From positions 3,596,001 through 3,660,000 of the forward strand of contig NZ_CP036348.1 in assembly GCF_007753095.1 (NCBI RefSeq): DNA of 64,000 bases, given 5' to 3'. This DNA comes from Rosistilla carotiformis (GTDB taxonomy: Bacteria > Planctomycetota > Planctomycetia > Pirellulales > Pirellulaceae). Position 1 is the first letter of the stretch, and each line of letters starts with the position of its first letter. Of the stretch, positions 19,304-29,331 are shown piece by piece. Both the position numbers and the translations under genes were made by a program. A model generated the notes under the pieces. It had not been told where the DNA came from. It searched no databases and saw nothing but the letters and a program-made list of their open reading frames with translations.

Positions 19304-19679
19304 GAAATTCCTTGTTAACGCAGCCGCACTCGATAGCTTTCCATTTTCGTCCGCGTTGGACGCCAGCTCCTGTTGCCACCCCGTCGGACCGCGTCTCCCG
19401 GCCGAGCCCGCTTCCATTGGTGCAAGCGTCCAGCGGGCCAAACCGCGGCGGGCCCAACTTCGACGACAAGCGTAAGTCAATTGGGCGGAAGAGGATACAC
19501 CCATTGCGGCGGAACAAACTTGTTCGAATCGGCGTTGCCTTGGGAGGAAAACAAGCTAGAATTCGGGCGTGACGCAAGCGAGCGTGTTGCGGGAGCGATC
19601 CCGTGGCGGCAGAGCTGCGTCACGGTTGGAACGCAGTTTTTGTGATTGCGGTTTGACCATCCAAGAGGTCCTCTGAGAA
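19304..19679. other. Gene-free stretch with an inverted repeat before ssrA
   Basis: These 376 bases between the divergent carotenoid and tmRNA genes hold no credible coding sequence. An inverted repeat, GTGACGCA (19569-19576) with TGCGTCAC (19616-19623), encloses a smaller GGGA/TCCC stem and could be a regulatory structure or a terminator lacking a T-run. I could not pick out a convincing promoter for ssrA. Confidence 0.4.
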
Positions 19680-20057
<378 letters not shown>

Positions 20058-20060
20058 CTA

Positions 20061-20096
20061 AAGCCACTTTGCGATTCGTCGCAAAGTGGCTTTTTT
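20061..20096 (+). terminator. Rho-independent terminator of ssrA
   Basis: A perfect 14-bp stem, AAGCCACTTTGCGA (20061-20074) with TCGCAAAGTGGCTT (20079-20092), closed by a TTCG tetraloop and followed by a T-run. It ends tmRNA transcription and also insulates the island from it. Confidence 0.93.
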
Positions 20097-20232
20097 ATTG
20101 GACTTGCGGCTGATCCCTTGGCGTGACGGCTTTATTCTCGGTAGCATGTGTCAGATACCGTGTCAGATACGGGCACGGTTTGTGTCAGATAGCGAATTCT
20201 GGCAGTTTGGCAATTTGCACCGGAGGCCCCCC

Positions 20233-21951
20233 ATGCCCATCCGAAAAAGGATACTCAAGCCCGATTCTCAGGGGCGTTATCGCCCATATCTCGGATATCG
20301 AATTGATGGCAAGCAGCCAAGGTTCAACCTCGGCACAGACAAAGCTCAAGCTCACCGCCGCATGAATCGGTTATTCGAACTGTGGGACGAAAACGTGGCC
20401 GTCAACGGCGAGGACGTTTGGTCTCCTCTTGCCCTCGACTTCGCTCAAGATGTGGCCAAAGGGAAACGTCAAATCGAGTACCCCTTCCAGTCGCATTTTC
20501 TTGAAGCCGACGATCCTGCTGCCGAGTATGCGCAGATGCTTGAGGTCGAACGCCAGCGTTTTCCGTCCTTGGATCTTGTACCAACCAATCTTCAAATCTA
20601 CGCAACTGGATGCGAAAGCAACGAGCAGCTTGTGGCCGATGAAGTGCGTCAACTTCAGGATCGGCTCAAAGAACTGGGAGCTTTGCCACCCATAGTCAAA
20701 CTGCCTCAGAAGCTCATTGCGGGAACATTGCATGAAGCGTTGGATCGATACGCTGAGGACGATGTGAAGTCCCGCAATATATGGCCGGAATCAAAGCGAT
20801 TGAAACAAAGCGGTCATCGGAGGCTGGAAATGATAGACCGGTTCAAGGAGCGGCACGACGATCTTCCGCTTTCCTTGTTAGGTCGAGATGCGTGTAAAGA
20901 CATGCTTCGTTTCTGGTGCCAACGTCCGCCAGTCAAGAATCGCAAGTCGGGAAAGTTCGACGGGCCGCCAATTGCGGTCAGCACGGCTCGGCACCACCGC
21001 AAGGAATTGGATCGCTTTTTCAAATGGCTCGATTCAAGCGATGAGTTTGCATGGAAATTGCCAAGGGGATTCACAACGCTTGACAGGGCTATCAGCCCAA
21101 CTGAAGAGGAGTTTGCCCAGAGGCTATCGGTTGTGCAAAAAGACGTGTACTCAGTTCAGGAGCTTGCTGAACTCAATCGTAATGCGACCGTGCTTGAGCG
21201 TTTGTTCTTGTTCATCGGACTGAATTGCGGAATGGGGGCAGCAGAACTTGGGCGGCTCAAGTCTCAGGACATCTTGTTGTTTCATAAACATGAGTTTCAA
21301 GACCGGCTGGGTTTTGAATCCACGAGTCGAGATTCATTTATCCGCTACCTGCGTCCCAAAACAAGTGTCTTCGGTGAATGGTTACTGTGGCCTGAGACCG
21401 TCCAGCTAGTCCAGTGGGGACTTGAGCGATCTCGCCAAATTGGGAGCGAGCTAATTTTTGTCTCGGAAAAAGGTACGCCGTGGTACAACGTGCAACACAA
21501 CAAGAACCCTCAAGCAAAATTCACAAACACCTTCAATCGGTTGATCAAGCGAGTTCAAAAGAGCGATCCTGAATTCCGAAGGCTTGCATTCGGCACATTG
21601 CGAGACACTTTGCCGAACATTCTTAGGATTCGCCATTCAAGCGAAATGGCTTCCCTCTGCTTGGCCCACGGGAGCACTTATCGAGGCGACAAACTCATCG
21701 ACTGCTATACGAACAAGCCCTTCGGTAGATTTCACGACCTGATGCGGTCAGCCCGAAATCACCTCGAACCAGTTTTTCAGGCATCGCCTGAAGATCCCAC
21801 CGCTGCCCCCATTCAGCAATATATTCCGCTCAATGTACGTCGCAAGATTCAAGAGATGCTTGATTCCAAGACTCCTGCGTCAAAGATCGCCACGGAGTGC
21901 GGAGTTTCAGCAGCGACCGTTTACCGAGAAAAAGAGCGGATATCCCAATGA
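20233..21951 (+). CDS. Tyrosine recombinase (island integrase) with C-terminal HTH
   Basis: A 572-residue integrase. A SAM-like core-binding domain lies at about 165-290, followed by a catalytic domain with R457 (FGTLRDTLPNILR), H479 (LAHGSTYRG) and the nucleophile Y492 (LIDCYTNKP). The usual first catalytic Arg (box I, RxxE) appears as G335 in CGMGAAELG, a departure I also associate with other planctomycete recombinases. The last ~40 residues (RRKIQEMLDSKTPASKIATECGVSAATVYREK) form a helix-turn-helix like those ending resolvases. ATG 20233 is preceded by GGAGG (20222-20226); the longer frame from 20086 crosses the ssrA terminator and is rejected. It probably integrates the island into ssrA. 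Confidence 0.9.
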   Translation: MPIRKRILKPDSQGRYRPYLGYRIDGKQPRFNLGTDKAQAHRRMNRLFELWDENVAVNGEDVWSPLALDFAQDVAKGKRQIEYPFQSHFLEADDPAAEYAQMLEVERQRFPSLDLVPTNLQIYATGCESNEQLVADEVRQLQDRLKELGALPPIVKLPQKLIAGTLHEALDRYAEDDVKSRNIWPESKRLKQSGHRRLEMIDRFKERHDDLPLSLLGRDACKDMLRFWCQRPPVKNRKSGKFDGPPIAVSTARHHRKELDRFFKWLDSSDEFAWKLPRGFTTLDRAISPTEEEFAQRLSVVQKDVYSVQELAELNRNATVLERLFLFIGLNCGMGAAELGRLKSQDILLFHKHEFQDRLGFESTSRDSFIRYLRPKTSVFGEWLLWPETVQLVQWGLERSRQIGSELIFVSEKGTPWYNVQHNKNPQAKFTNTFNRLIKRVQKSDPEFRRLAFGTLRDTLPNILRIRHSSEMASLCLAHGSTYRGDKLIDCYTNKPFGRFHDLMRSARNHLEPVFQASPEDPTAAPIQQYIPLNVRRKIQEMLDSKTPASKIATECGVSAATVYREKERISQ

Positions 21952-22014
21952 CTCGCTACGGTTTCCAGAATTCCAAATTTTGCATTCCACATTTCAGTTC
22001 AGGATCGCCACCGG

Positions 22015-22317
22015 TCATGGATCGCAGGTTGTTCGAACAAACAACGACTCTGTGACTGAAGGCGTCTCCCGTCCGCTCAATCGCCTGACCGCACTGGTTC
22101 CATTTTGTAGCTCAAATCGCTCATCGTAAATTTCAGGCACAAAGTCTCTGCCATCCGAGTCTGGATCGGGACCATTCATCGACAGCGCCCATCCAGCCCG
22201 CTGCTTCTTCAGCCAGCCATAGAACTCGTCGTGCTCGAATCGCCCAAGGTACAGCCGTGACCGTTCGGACTTGTACGGCGGATCGAGAATCCCTGCGAGT
22301 CGGCGTTTCGCTGTGAC
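22015..22317 (-). pseudogene. C-terminal remnant of a D12-class DNA adenine methylase
   Basis: The minus strand between a stop at 22318-22320 and the stop at 22015-22017 reads AGILDPPYKSERSRLYLGRF, then GWALSMNGPDPDSDGRDF and YDERFELQNGTSAVRRLSG. This is the DPPY motif IV and C-terminal part of a Dam-like (D12 class) N6-adenine methyltransferase. The N-terminal two thirds, including the SAM-binding motif, are missing and there is no start codon. About 100 residues remain in frame, which suggests a fairly recent truncation. It lies just downstream of the integrase, where island rearrangements are common. Confidence 0.7.
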
Positions 22318-22380
22318 TCAATTGTGGCCAAATGAAAGCTCTGTGGAGCCAAGCTTTGGTCAGCCATCGTCCATAAAGCA

Positions 22381-23262
22381 CTACTCGCCCTCAGCAGTAT
22401 TGCCGCCGTGAGTGGATAATCCTTTCAATTCGTCCCGTTCTGTCGCAGCCATGCCTTCTCGGATCGAATCCCAACGAGCATCCGAATCGTCAGAAGGCGA
22501 ATGACTCTCCAACCAAGATCGCACCTGATCGGCAGGGTAAGTTCCCAAAGCTAAAGCGATGGCGTCTTCCATCTCTTCTCGCATATCGAAATAGGCGATC
22601 CAAGCTTCGTACATCCGTAGATGACTGTCTCGGAAGATCGATGCGATTCGCCGTGACTCTTTCTTGTAGAACAAGATGTCAATGCAATCCAACGCCATCG
22701 GTTCCCAATAGCTGTCTTCATGGGATTGAGTGCGGAAGATCTGCTTGAGCTTCGCTGAATATTCCGATGCCTTCCGTAGCTGCTCCACGTCGTTAGATGT
22801 TTGTGTTGGGCAAGGATCTCCCCGCTCACGTCGATGATCCAGATTTTTCTCATGCAGTTGAGCAAGCTTCTCTTGGTTCCTCTTCAGAGCCGTGTGCAAC
22901 CGATCAATTACCTGAACCATCTCGATGATGGAATCTTCAGACATGTCCACGAAGCCCTCGAAGTCGGTCACTGAACGAGTCTCGTTCAAGATCTCCTCGA
23001 CTTTGGCCCCGTACCAAGCCGCCTCTCCCATACCTGCGTGCAGATCAGGGCTCCACAGTCGCTCAACCGGGCTGATGCCGAACAGTACGCAGATCGCCTG
23101 CAACTGATCTCGGTTGCGACCTTCAACTCGTGTGAGCCCCCGTGAGCAAACCCTGCGGACCCACTGGTACCCGACGCCACAACGCTCGGCCAATTCTTGT
23201 AGGGACATGCCCCTAGCTTCGAGCAAGCCCCTCAGATTCACCTTGAAGATTTCGGCGTCCAT
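22381..23262 (-). CDS. XRE-family transcriptional regulator
   Basis: A 293-residue protein with an N-terminal helix-turn-helix (about 5-60: NLRGLLEARGMSLQELAERCGVGYQWVRRVCSRGLTR) and a long helical C-terminal region of unknown role containing FYKKESRRIASIFRD. ATG 23262 begins MDAEIFKVNLRGLL; an upstream alternative would place the operator-like repeats inside the gene, so I reject it. Two TGTAGCAGAAAGT repeats lie directly upstream, suggesting it represses itself and perhaps the divergent gene at 23468. Confidence 0.8.
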   Translation of the reverse strand: MDAEIFKVNLRGLLEARGMSLQELAERCGVGYQWVRRVCSRGLTRVEGRNRDQLQAICVLFGISPVERLWSPDLHAGMGEAAWYGAKVEEILNETRSVTDFEGFVDMSEDSIIEMVQVIDRLHTALKRNQEKLAQLHEKNLDHRRERGDPCPTQTSNDVEQLRKASEYSAKLKQIFRTQSHEDSYWEPMALDCIDILFYKKESRRIASIFRDSHLRMYEAWIAYFDMREEMEDAIALALGTYPADQVRSWLESHSPSDDSDARWDSIREGMAATERDELKGLSTHGGNTAEGE

Positions 23263-23268
23263 AGAGTC

Positions 23269-23326
23269 TGTAGCAGAAAGTGTAGGGACCAAAGGCGAGC
23301 AAAACCGCATTGTAGCAGAAAGTACA
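23269..23326. promoter_or_regulatory. Paired operator-like repeats upstream of the XRE regulator
   Basis: Two identical 13-mers, TGTAGCAGAAAGT, start at 23269 and 23311, 42 bases apart, which is about four helical turns. The second is part of a TGTA-N8-TACA dyad. They begin 6 bases upstream of the regulator start, a natural place for autoregulation. Confidence 0.5.
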
Positions 23327-23467
23327 GCAGATACCCGCTTTCGTTAAATAACACCTGCTTGTAGCCCGTGGTTGGCCAGCAAGGCAAATTCGCCGCCCGG
23401 TCAGCCATCTCGATGACGCCCGACGTTGGGCCTCCGAGCTTCAATTCCGTTTTCAGGAGAACGCCAC

Positions 23468-23818
23468 ATGGCAACGACAGATGCAGATCAAAAACAGCAA
23501 AGCTACTTCCGCCACGACTTCCGATTCTGGTTTGAAAAACGCCCCAAGGGGACGTTGGGTGAGCTTCGAAATTGGCTCGAACAAGTTCACGACCAGTGCT
23601 CAAAGTTTGTTGACGGCAATGATCCGCCAATCGAGCAAACCAAAAAGATCCCTTCACCGCTGTCCGAGTACCTCAACTACTGGGCCGACCACGATGGCGA
23701 ATGCTTCTCGTACCGAGAAGCCAACATCGAAGAGGACATCATGAACGTCGAAGGATTCATCGAAGATCTTGGGCCGAAGTCCAAGCTCGCCAGCTTCCCA
23801 GTTTTCGAGACCGCTTAA
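23468..23818 (+). CDS. Hypothetical protein
   Basis: A 116-residue soluble protein, MATTDADQKQQSYFRHDFRF at the start, divergent from the XRE gene. AGGAGA lies at a suitable distance upstream of ATG 23468. It is acidic toward the C-terminus and has no motif I recognise. The next gene follows at 23876 on the same strand, so the two may form one transcript ending at the hairpin near 24400. Its placement next to a regulator with operator repeats suggests repression by that regulator. Confidence 0.6.
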   Translation: MATTDADQKQQSYFRHDFRFWFEKRPKGTLGELRNWLEQVHDQCSKFVDGNDPPIEQTKKIPSPLSEYLNYWADHDGECFSYREANIEEDIMNVEGFIEDLGPKSKLASFPVFETA

Positions 23819-23875
23819 CACATGGCCGCAGAAAAGCCGCACACAAAATCACGAACTAGCAGGAATAAACCACAC

Positions 23876-24337
23876 ATGAAAACCAAACAATACCGACTAA
23901 CCAAGACCGAAAAGACCTTATTGGACCGCATCCAACGGCCAAACATAATCGGAGTCTGCAATCTGATGGCAACGAAAATGTATCGAGAGCACATGAACGT
24001 GCATCGAGGCGCATGGTTGATCGACGACGACGAGTTTCCAGAGGGCGAAGGAGAGTGCCTAATATTTGGCAACGACTCGTTTACTTCCGATGTCCGTGCC
24101 CGAAAAGAGGTCGCTCAAGTTGTGTCGAGGCTCGATAGCCTTGCCATTCGAATCTTCGAGTTCGGTCTAGGGCCAGATGGTTACACATGGGCACTATGGG
24201 TGGATTCTGATGACGAGGTTCTCTTGGACCTCATCGTCTGGGATGTCTGGTTCGACATCACTTGTGGCAAGGTGAATCCCATGAAGGAAAAACTGAACGA
24301 GTACCTCGACGAAATGGGGTATGAAGTAACGGCGTAA
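23876..24337 (+). CDS. Hypothetical protein
   Basis: A 153-residue acidic protein beginning MKTKQYRLTKTEKTLLDRIQ. ATG 23876 has an upstream AGGAA, whereas the in-frame ATG at 23822 lacks a ribosome site. The centre (GECLIFGNDSFTSDVRARKEV, then RIFEFGLGPDGYTWALWVDSDDE) looks like a compact alpha/beta fold. There is no known domain, signal or membrane helix. A strong terminator follows at 24376. Confidence 0.6.
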   Translation: MKTKQYRLTKTEKTLLDRIQRPNIIGVCNLMATKMYREHMNVHRGAWLIDDDEFPEGEGECLIFGNDSFTSDVRARKEVAQVVSRLDSLAIRIFEFGLGPDGYTWALWVDSDDEVLLDLIVWDVWFDITCGKVNPMKEKLNEYLDEMGYEVTA

Positions 24338-24375
24338 CCGCCCCTGAAGAGGATTGACATGAACTTGGCAGTCAT

Positions 24376-24414
24376 GAAGGGTCTCGGCTTGAAAGCCGAG
24401 GCCCTTCGCTTTTG
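24376..24414 (+). terminator. Rho-independent terminator
   Basis: GAAGGGTCTCGGC (24376-24388) pairs with GCCGAGGCCCTTC (24395-24407), with one G-T pair, followed by GCTTTT. It closes the 23468-24337 transcript. The rest of the gap to 24739 holds a second hairpin (GAACGGA at about 24682 against TCCGTTC near 24708) in the leader of the next gene, and no convincing coding sequence. Confidence 0.7.
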
Positions 24415-24738
24415 GCGTCAACCACTTGTTCCCATGGTCCGGTCAAGACAATTTTCCGGCTTAGCTTGGACTGCCCAAGAAATGTGCCATATCATTATTG
24501 CGAGCAGGTTGGAAAACACCAATTGTCAATCTCTCAACCGCCTCGAATGGCTTTTTCGCCTTCAATTTGAGGCTTGATCCCGCACCGCTGCGGAGTCACC
24601 CCCTTCGATAAAAATCCATTTGGATGTTCTGTCTACCGGTCTGCGCCGACTTGGTGCTCCAGTCGCCCGTCATCTTCGGAGAGAACGGAGGCGGACTCTG
24701 TTTGCGTCCGTTCTTCACTGCACTCAAAGGAGAAGACA

Positions 24739-25155
24739 ATGAACAAAGTTGAACAGCTTTCACTTCACGCAATGCTCGATGCCTATTCAGATCATATCAG
24801 ACTGGGATCAGTCGCCTCACCGGCTTGGTCTGTCCGCCGCCTAAATCTCGTGCGACGACTAAAGGAAGTCCATGCCGACATACCGCTTTCTTCGCTGGAT
24901 CAAGCCAAGGTTCATTCGCTAGTCGATTACTGGCGATCTCAGCCACTTGCAAAGAATTCAGACAGTCCAATCGCATCGATGACAGCGGAAAATCACATCT
25001 CGGAAATTCGAAAGTTCCTGATATGGCTACACGCAAATCCTGAAGCTTCGTGGTCGTTGCCATCGGGTTTCCATCGATTGAATACGCCCCCAGTTCGCCT
25101 CAACTCCGACTTTCGGATCAAGAGTCAATCCCGTCAAAGATACATCGCTGATTAA
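24739..25155 (+). CDS. Stand-alone integrase core-binding-like domain
   Basis: A 138-residue protein starting at ATG 24739 behind AAAGGAG. Its whole length resembles the SAM-like core-binding domain of tyrosine recombinases and parallels the island integrase: a helical search region, then IPLSSLDQAKVHSLVDYWRSQP, MTAENHISEIRKFLIWLHAN and SWSLPSGFHRLN, against the integrase's LPLSLLGRDACKDMLRFWCQRP and WKLPRGFTTLD. There is no catalytic domain. It may be a truncated integrase, or a DNA-binding accessory that competes for or shapes the attachment site. A good ribosome site and leader hairpin suggest it is expressed. Confidence 0.65.
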   Translation: MNKVEQLSLHAMLDAYSDHIRLGSVASPAWSVRRLNLVRRLKEVHADIPLSSLDQAKVHSLVDYWRSQPLAKNSDSPIASMTAENHISEIRKFLIWLHANPEASWSLPSGFHRLNTPPVRLNSDFRIKSQSRQRYIAD

Positions 25156-25243
25156 CTACGCCAGTCATCTTTGCAGCAAACCATTTCGTGAACTTGTCCA
25201 GTATGGACATGACAGTTTCGTTCCTACCTAAAGAGAGAAATTT

Positions 25244-26185
25244 ATGATTACTCACAGCCGTAACAACGGCACCTTTGCCCTCGGGCAGCCAACGCACCAA
25301 GACCTGCTCGAATCGTTCGAGCAGAAGGTGCAAATAATCCGTGACCGTGTAGTGTCAGTTGCCGATGGCTATCAATCGGGATTCTACATCGTCGGAAGGC
25401 CCGGAACCTCCAAGACTTTCACGGTCAAAAAGGAACTGGATCGACTGGAAGCACCTTCGACGCTTCAAAACGCTCGTATGACGCCAATGGGGTTGTTCAA
25501 CTTTATCGCCGAACATCCCGAGCACGTCATCGTGCTGGATGACATCCCGTCGTTATTCAAAAACGATCAGGCGATGCAAATCCTGATGGCCGCATTGGAT
25601 GGCAAGCCCGGTCAGCCAAGGAAGGTCACTTACAAATCGAAGGATCAGGACATCCAAGTTCTGTTCTCAGGGGCCATCATTGCTATCTCGAACCTTCCGC
25701 TTCGCCGTGACCCACTGGCACAAGCGTTAGGCAGTCGTGTGGTGATGCTGGAACACGAACCCACGGATGAAGAGATCGCCGCATTTATGCAGCATCTTGC
25801 AGCCAAGGGCCATGCCGACTTGTCGTCAGAAGAGTGTCTCGAAGTTGTCCAATTTGTGATTGCTGAGACACGATCCTACGACATGCGACTGGACCTTCGA
25901 CATCTCAACAAGGCATGGCAGGACTTCCGCCAAGACAAACACGGAAGATCAAAGACGCCTTGGAGGGATCTCGTTCGCACCAGCCTCCAGAAGATTGCCT
26001 CGGAGCCGATTCTTTCGGTGTCCAAACGTGATGACATCGAACTCCAGAGGCAAAAGGTTCGGGATGCAATGCGGAGATTCCCAGATGACCGGCAAGCACA
26101 GTTGGAGATCAGCGGTCTCAAGCAATCGACGTTTTACAACCGTCGAAAGGAGGTGCTGGCCGACGCCGAATTCGCTGCCGCATAA
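25244..26185 (+). CDS. AAA-type ATPase of the island
   Basis: A 313-residue P-loop ATPase. Walker A is GRPGTSKT at 51-58, Walker B is HVIVLDDIPSLF at about 87-98, and a sensor-like Asn lies in AIIAISNLPLRR. The C-terminal ~50 residues (QKVRDAMRRFPDDRQAQLEISGLKQSTFYNRRKEVL) look like a DNA-binding helix-turn-helix. The arrangement suggests a replication, partition or transposition-type ATPase of the mobile element rather than a chaperone. Its neighbours are a core-binding-domain protein and the ParB-methyltransferase fusion. A strong terminator follows, so it is probably a separate unit. Exact role unknown. Confidence 0.75.
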   Translation: MITHSRNNGTFALGQPTHQDLLESFEQKVQIIRDRVVSVADGYQSGFYIVGRPGTSKTFTVKKELDRLEAPSTLQNARMTPMGLFNFIAEHPEHVIVLDDIPSLFKNDQAMQILMAALDGKPGQPRKVTYKSKDQDIQVLFSGAIIAISNLPLRRDPLAQALGSRVVMLEHEPTDEEIAAFMQHLAAKGHADLSSEECLEVVQFVIAETRSYDMRLDLRHLNKAWQDFRQDKHGRSKTPWRDLVRTSLQKIASEPILSVSKRDDIELQRQKVRDAMRRFPDDRQAQLEISGLKQSTFYNRRKEVLADAEFAAA

Positions 26186-26236
26186 CCCGCTGATCGCTGA
26201 ATCTTTAACTCACTCCCTAAACCAAAAACGACTCCT

Positions 26237-26286
26237 TGGAGGGCCGACCGCTACCGGTACGCACCGAGCCAGAGGCCCTCCACTTT
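26237..26286 (+). terminator. Rho-independent terminator
   Basis: TGGAGGGCC (26237-26245) pairs with GGCCCTCCA (26274-26282), followed by CTTTTC. It lies between the AAA ATPase and the methyltransferase-ParB gene. Confidence 0.65.
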
Positions 26287-28441
26287 TCAAAAACCGAATA
26301 GGAAACACACATGAACAGCAATATCCGCAACCATACTCCTAGCTACGAAGCACCTGACCGCCGCTGGTCTGTTCACCACGGAAATGTCGAAACCGTATTG
26401 CCCACGTTGGAAGACTCGCTATATGACGGAGCGTTATTCGATCCACCTTATGCTCTGGAGTTCATGGGGAAAGATTGGGACAAAGTTCTCCCGCCCACTG
26501 AAGTCTTCAAACAGATTCTCCGAGTCTGCAAACCGGGGGCGCATTTGCTGGCTTTCGGGCATCCCAAGACATTTCACCGCTTGATGGTCAACATCGAAGA
26601 GGCCGGTTGGGAAATTCGGGACACGCTTTCATGGATTTATGGTGAGGGGCTTCCGAAGTCCCACAACATCGGCAAAGACCTCGAAAAGCGGATGCCCAGT
26701 TCCGAGCAAGCACGGGCATGGGAGGGATACGGCACTGGGCTCAAGCCTGCTTGGGAGCCGATCATTCTGGTCCAGAGGCCACGGGAACGCACTTTTGCCA
26801 ACAACGCCCTACGGCATGGTTGCGGTGGGTTGGACATTGATAGTTGCCGAATTGGGACGACTGGAGAAACGACCCGCAGCCACCAAGCTCCCTATCCACG
26901 ATTGCCCGATGGGACGGAAGATCGGACGAACTGGGGAAGATCCGGCCACAGAGTCGAACAAATCGATAAAGGGCGATGGCCCTCCAATCTCCTTCTCGAT
27001 GAGGTGGCGGCAGAATCGCTCGACAAGCAAAGCGGAATCACTCGTTCACGAAAGGGGCGGAAACGAATCGCAGGACGCACCATCGGGAATGGAAGGACCA
27101 TGGGGCACTTCATAAATCAAGTCGAGGGGATTTACGGTTATGACGACGAGGGTGGAGCGTCAAGATTCTTCTACGTCGCAAAGGCAAAAGGTAAACAGCG
27201 TTTGGACAACGCACATCCAACAGTCAAACCTACTGACCTGTGCGAGTCGCTTGCTCGACTGATTCTTCCACCTGAGCGACCGACGCCAAGGCGACTGCTT
27301 GTGCCTTACTCGGGCAGTGGTTCGGAAATGGTCGGTGCGATGGCTGCTGGCTGGGATCAACTAACAGGCATCGAAATGGATGACAAGTGGGTGAAGACCG
27401 CTCAGCGGCGGCTGAGAGAAACCAAATCTCCAGTTAAATCAACATCACCAACAAAGGTAAGAGACGACTCCCGCTCAGATTCTTCCGCAGGGGCAATTAC
27501 ACCAAGAACGAAAAACAAAAAGGAAACGAACATGAACGAATTTAACATCGACTTTGACAATCCAAATTTCCACGCAGCCTGCGCTCTCTTTCCCGTGCTT
27601 CAAGGCACTGAGCTTCGGGAACTTGCCAACGACATCCGCCAGAACGGTCTGTTGGAGCCAATCGTGGTCCACAACGGGGAAATACTTGACGGTCGTAATC
27701 GACTTGAAGCTTGCGAGATCGCTGGCATTGAACCCAAGTTTGTTGAGTGGGATGGTGAAGGATCACCCGTGCAATGGATCATCAGCAAGAACCTTCAACG
27801 ACGCCATTTAAGCGCCAGCCAGCGTGCCTTACTCGGTTACGACTTATTACCGCTATTAGAAGCGGAAGCCAAAGAGCGACAAAGACTATCAAAAGGTCGC
27901 AGCAAAAAGGGCGAACAAATTCCTGCTAACGAACTTGGAAAGGCAAGTGAACACGCCGCTAAGATTGCCAATTGTTCTTCAACTTATGTCGAACAGGTCA
28001 AGTCAACAGCGGCTAACGCCCCCGAATTACTGGACGCAATTCGCAATGGTATTCTCACGGTAAACGATGCGCATAAACTCTCAAAAGTTCCCGAGTGCAA
28101 ACGACAGCCTGTTGTCGAAAAGGCAAAAAAGCCAAAGGCCCGAATTTCAAGATTGATCCGACAGGCCGAAATCGAGTGCCGAAAAGAACAACGCAAGGCT
28201 GAGGAAACCTCGATCACTTTGCCTACCGATAGCAAAATTCAGGTGCGGACTGGCGACTGCCTCGAACTGATGAAGAGCCTTGAGCCAAAATCCGTTGATG
28301 TTGCGGTTACGTCGATCCCTTACAACATTGGCGTGAAATACGATAGCTACGAGGACGACAAAGATGATGAGCATTATCTCGACTGGCTCGATGAGGTTGG
28401 GATGCCCCAGTTTTCTGCACCAGGCGTTATGAAAGATTGGG

Positions 28442-29278
28442 TTAGGAAACAGGGGTGGGTGATTCGCAGTGCTGCTGGAGTGAGGCCGTAGGCCGAACGG
28501 AAGCAGCACTGCGATGCGCGAACTCTGATGGGGTTAGATAGCCAAGCGAACTGTGCGGGCGCTGGGTGTTGAAGTCCTCCCGCCAAGCTCGTGCTTTCAT
28601 CCGTGTGTCGTCTTCATTGATCAAATCCGTTTGATGCAGATACTCGTCACGAAGCCGGCTGTTGAAACTCTCGCAGACACCGTTCTGCCATGGCGAGCCA
28701 GGTTCGATGTAAAGGATCTCAACGCCAATCTTTGCCAGCCATTGCTTGATCGCTGTCGAGATGAACTCGGGGCCGTTATCGCAACGAAGTCGTTTCGGAA
28801 CGCCGTGCATTGCAAACAGCTCAGCCAGCGTGTCGATCGCATCTTCGCTCGTGATACTGCGGCCGACCTTGATCGTCAGGCATTGCCGCGTGTACTCATC
28901 GACGATGTTCAAGAAGCGAATCGTTCGTCCATCAAGTGTCGACGATTGCACGAAATCCCAGCTCCAAACATCGTGAACAAAACCTGCCGCTTGAACGTCG
29001 CATGCATTGCCTCGGACGCCAGTAGCACGCTTTTTGCGACGCTTTTGTGGCACCTTCAGCCCCGATGCTCTCCAAAGCCGATACATTTTTTTCCTGTTAA
29101 TAGTCTCACCGTCGCGGCGAAGAAGTTGGCAGATACGTCGATACCCCCAGCGAGGACGCTCGCGAACAAAGTGAAGAATTCGCTTCGTCAGTCGCTCGTC
29201 TTCGTCTTTGGGTTTCCCCTCAAATCGCTGGCTCGATCGCGGTTGGTCGAGCACGCGGCAGGCACGTCGTTGCGACAC
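28442..29278 (-). CDS. IS3-family transposase OrfB (DDE integrase core)
   Basis: A 278-residue DDE transposase. D in VWSWDFVQ, D in [10 protein letters not shown] and E in QNGVCESFN form the catalytic triad, and the usual K/R follows. GTG 29278 is the nominal start. The frame is open further upstream (TTPRSRRAAVAELQQKFA), continuing into orfA, so the active enzyme is probably an OrfAB fusion made by -1 frameshifting. All key residues are present and the element may still move. Confidence 0.92.
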   Translation of the reverse strand: MSQRRACRVLDQPRSSQRFEGKPKDEDERLTKRILHFVRERPRWGYRRICQLLRRDGETINRKKMYRLWRASGLKVPQKRRKKRATGVRGNACDVQAAGFVHDVWSWDFVQSSTLDGRTIRFLNIVDEYTRQCLTIKVGRSITSEDAIDTLAELFAMHGVPKRLRCDNGPEFISTAIKQWLAKIGVEILYIEPGSPWQNGVCESFNSRLRDEYLHQTDLINEDDTRMKARAWREDFNTQRPHSSLGYLTPSEFAHRSAASVRPTASLQQHCESPTPVS

Positions 29279-29331
29279 AGCGAACTTCTGTTGAAGCTCT
29301 GCTACTGCCGCGCGTCGCGATCGAGGGGTCG

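Noticed and set aside
20086-20232. N-terminal extension of the integrase frame
   Set aside because: It begins inside the ssrA terminator and lacks a ribosome site, while ATG 20233 has GGAGG.
22133-22381. 82-codon minus-strand frame downstream of the XRE gene
   Set aside because: It lies in another frame over the Dam-like remnant, which has real protein similarity.
24359-24577. 72-codon plus-strand frame
   Set aside because: Its start overlaps a strong terminator hairpin and the product has no protein-like features.
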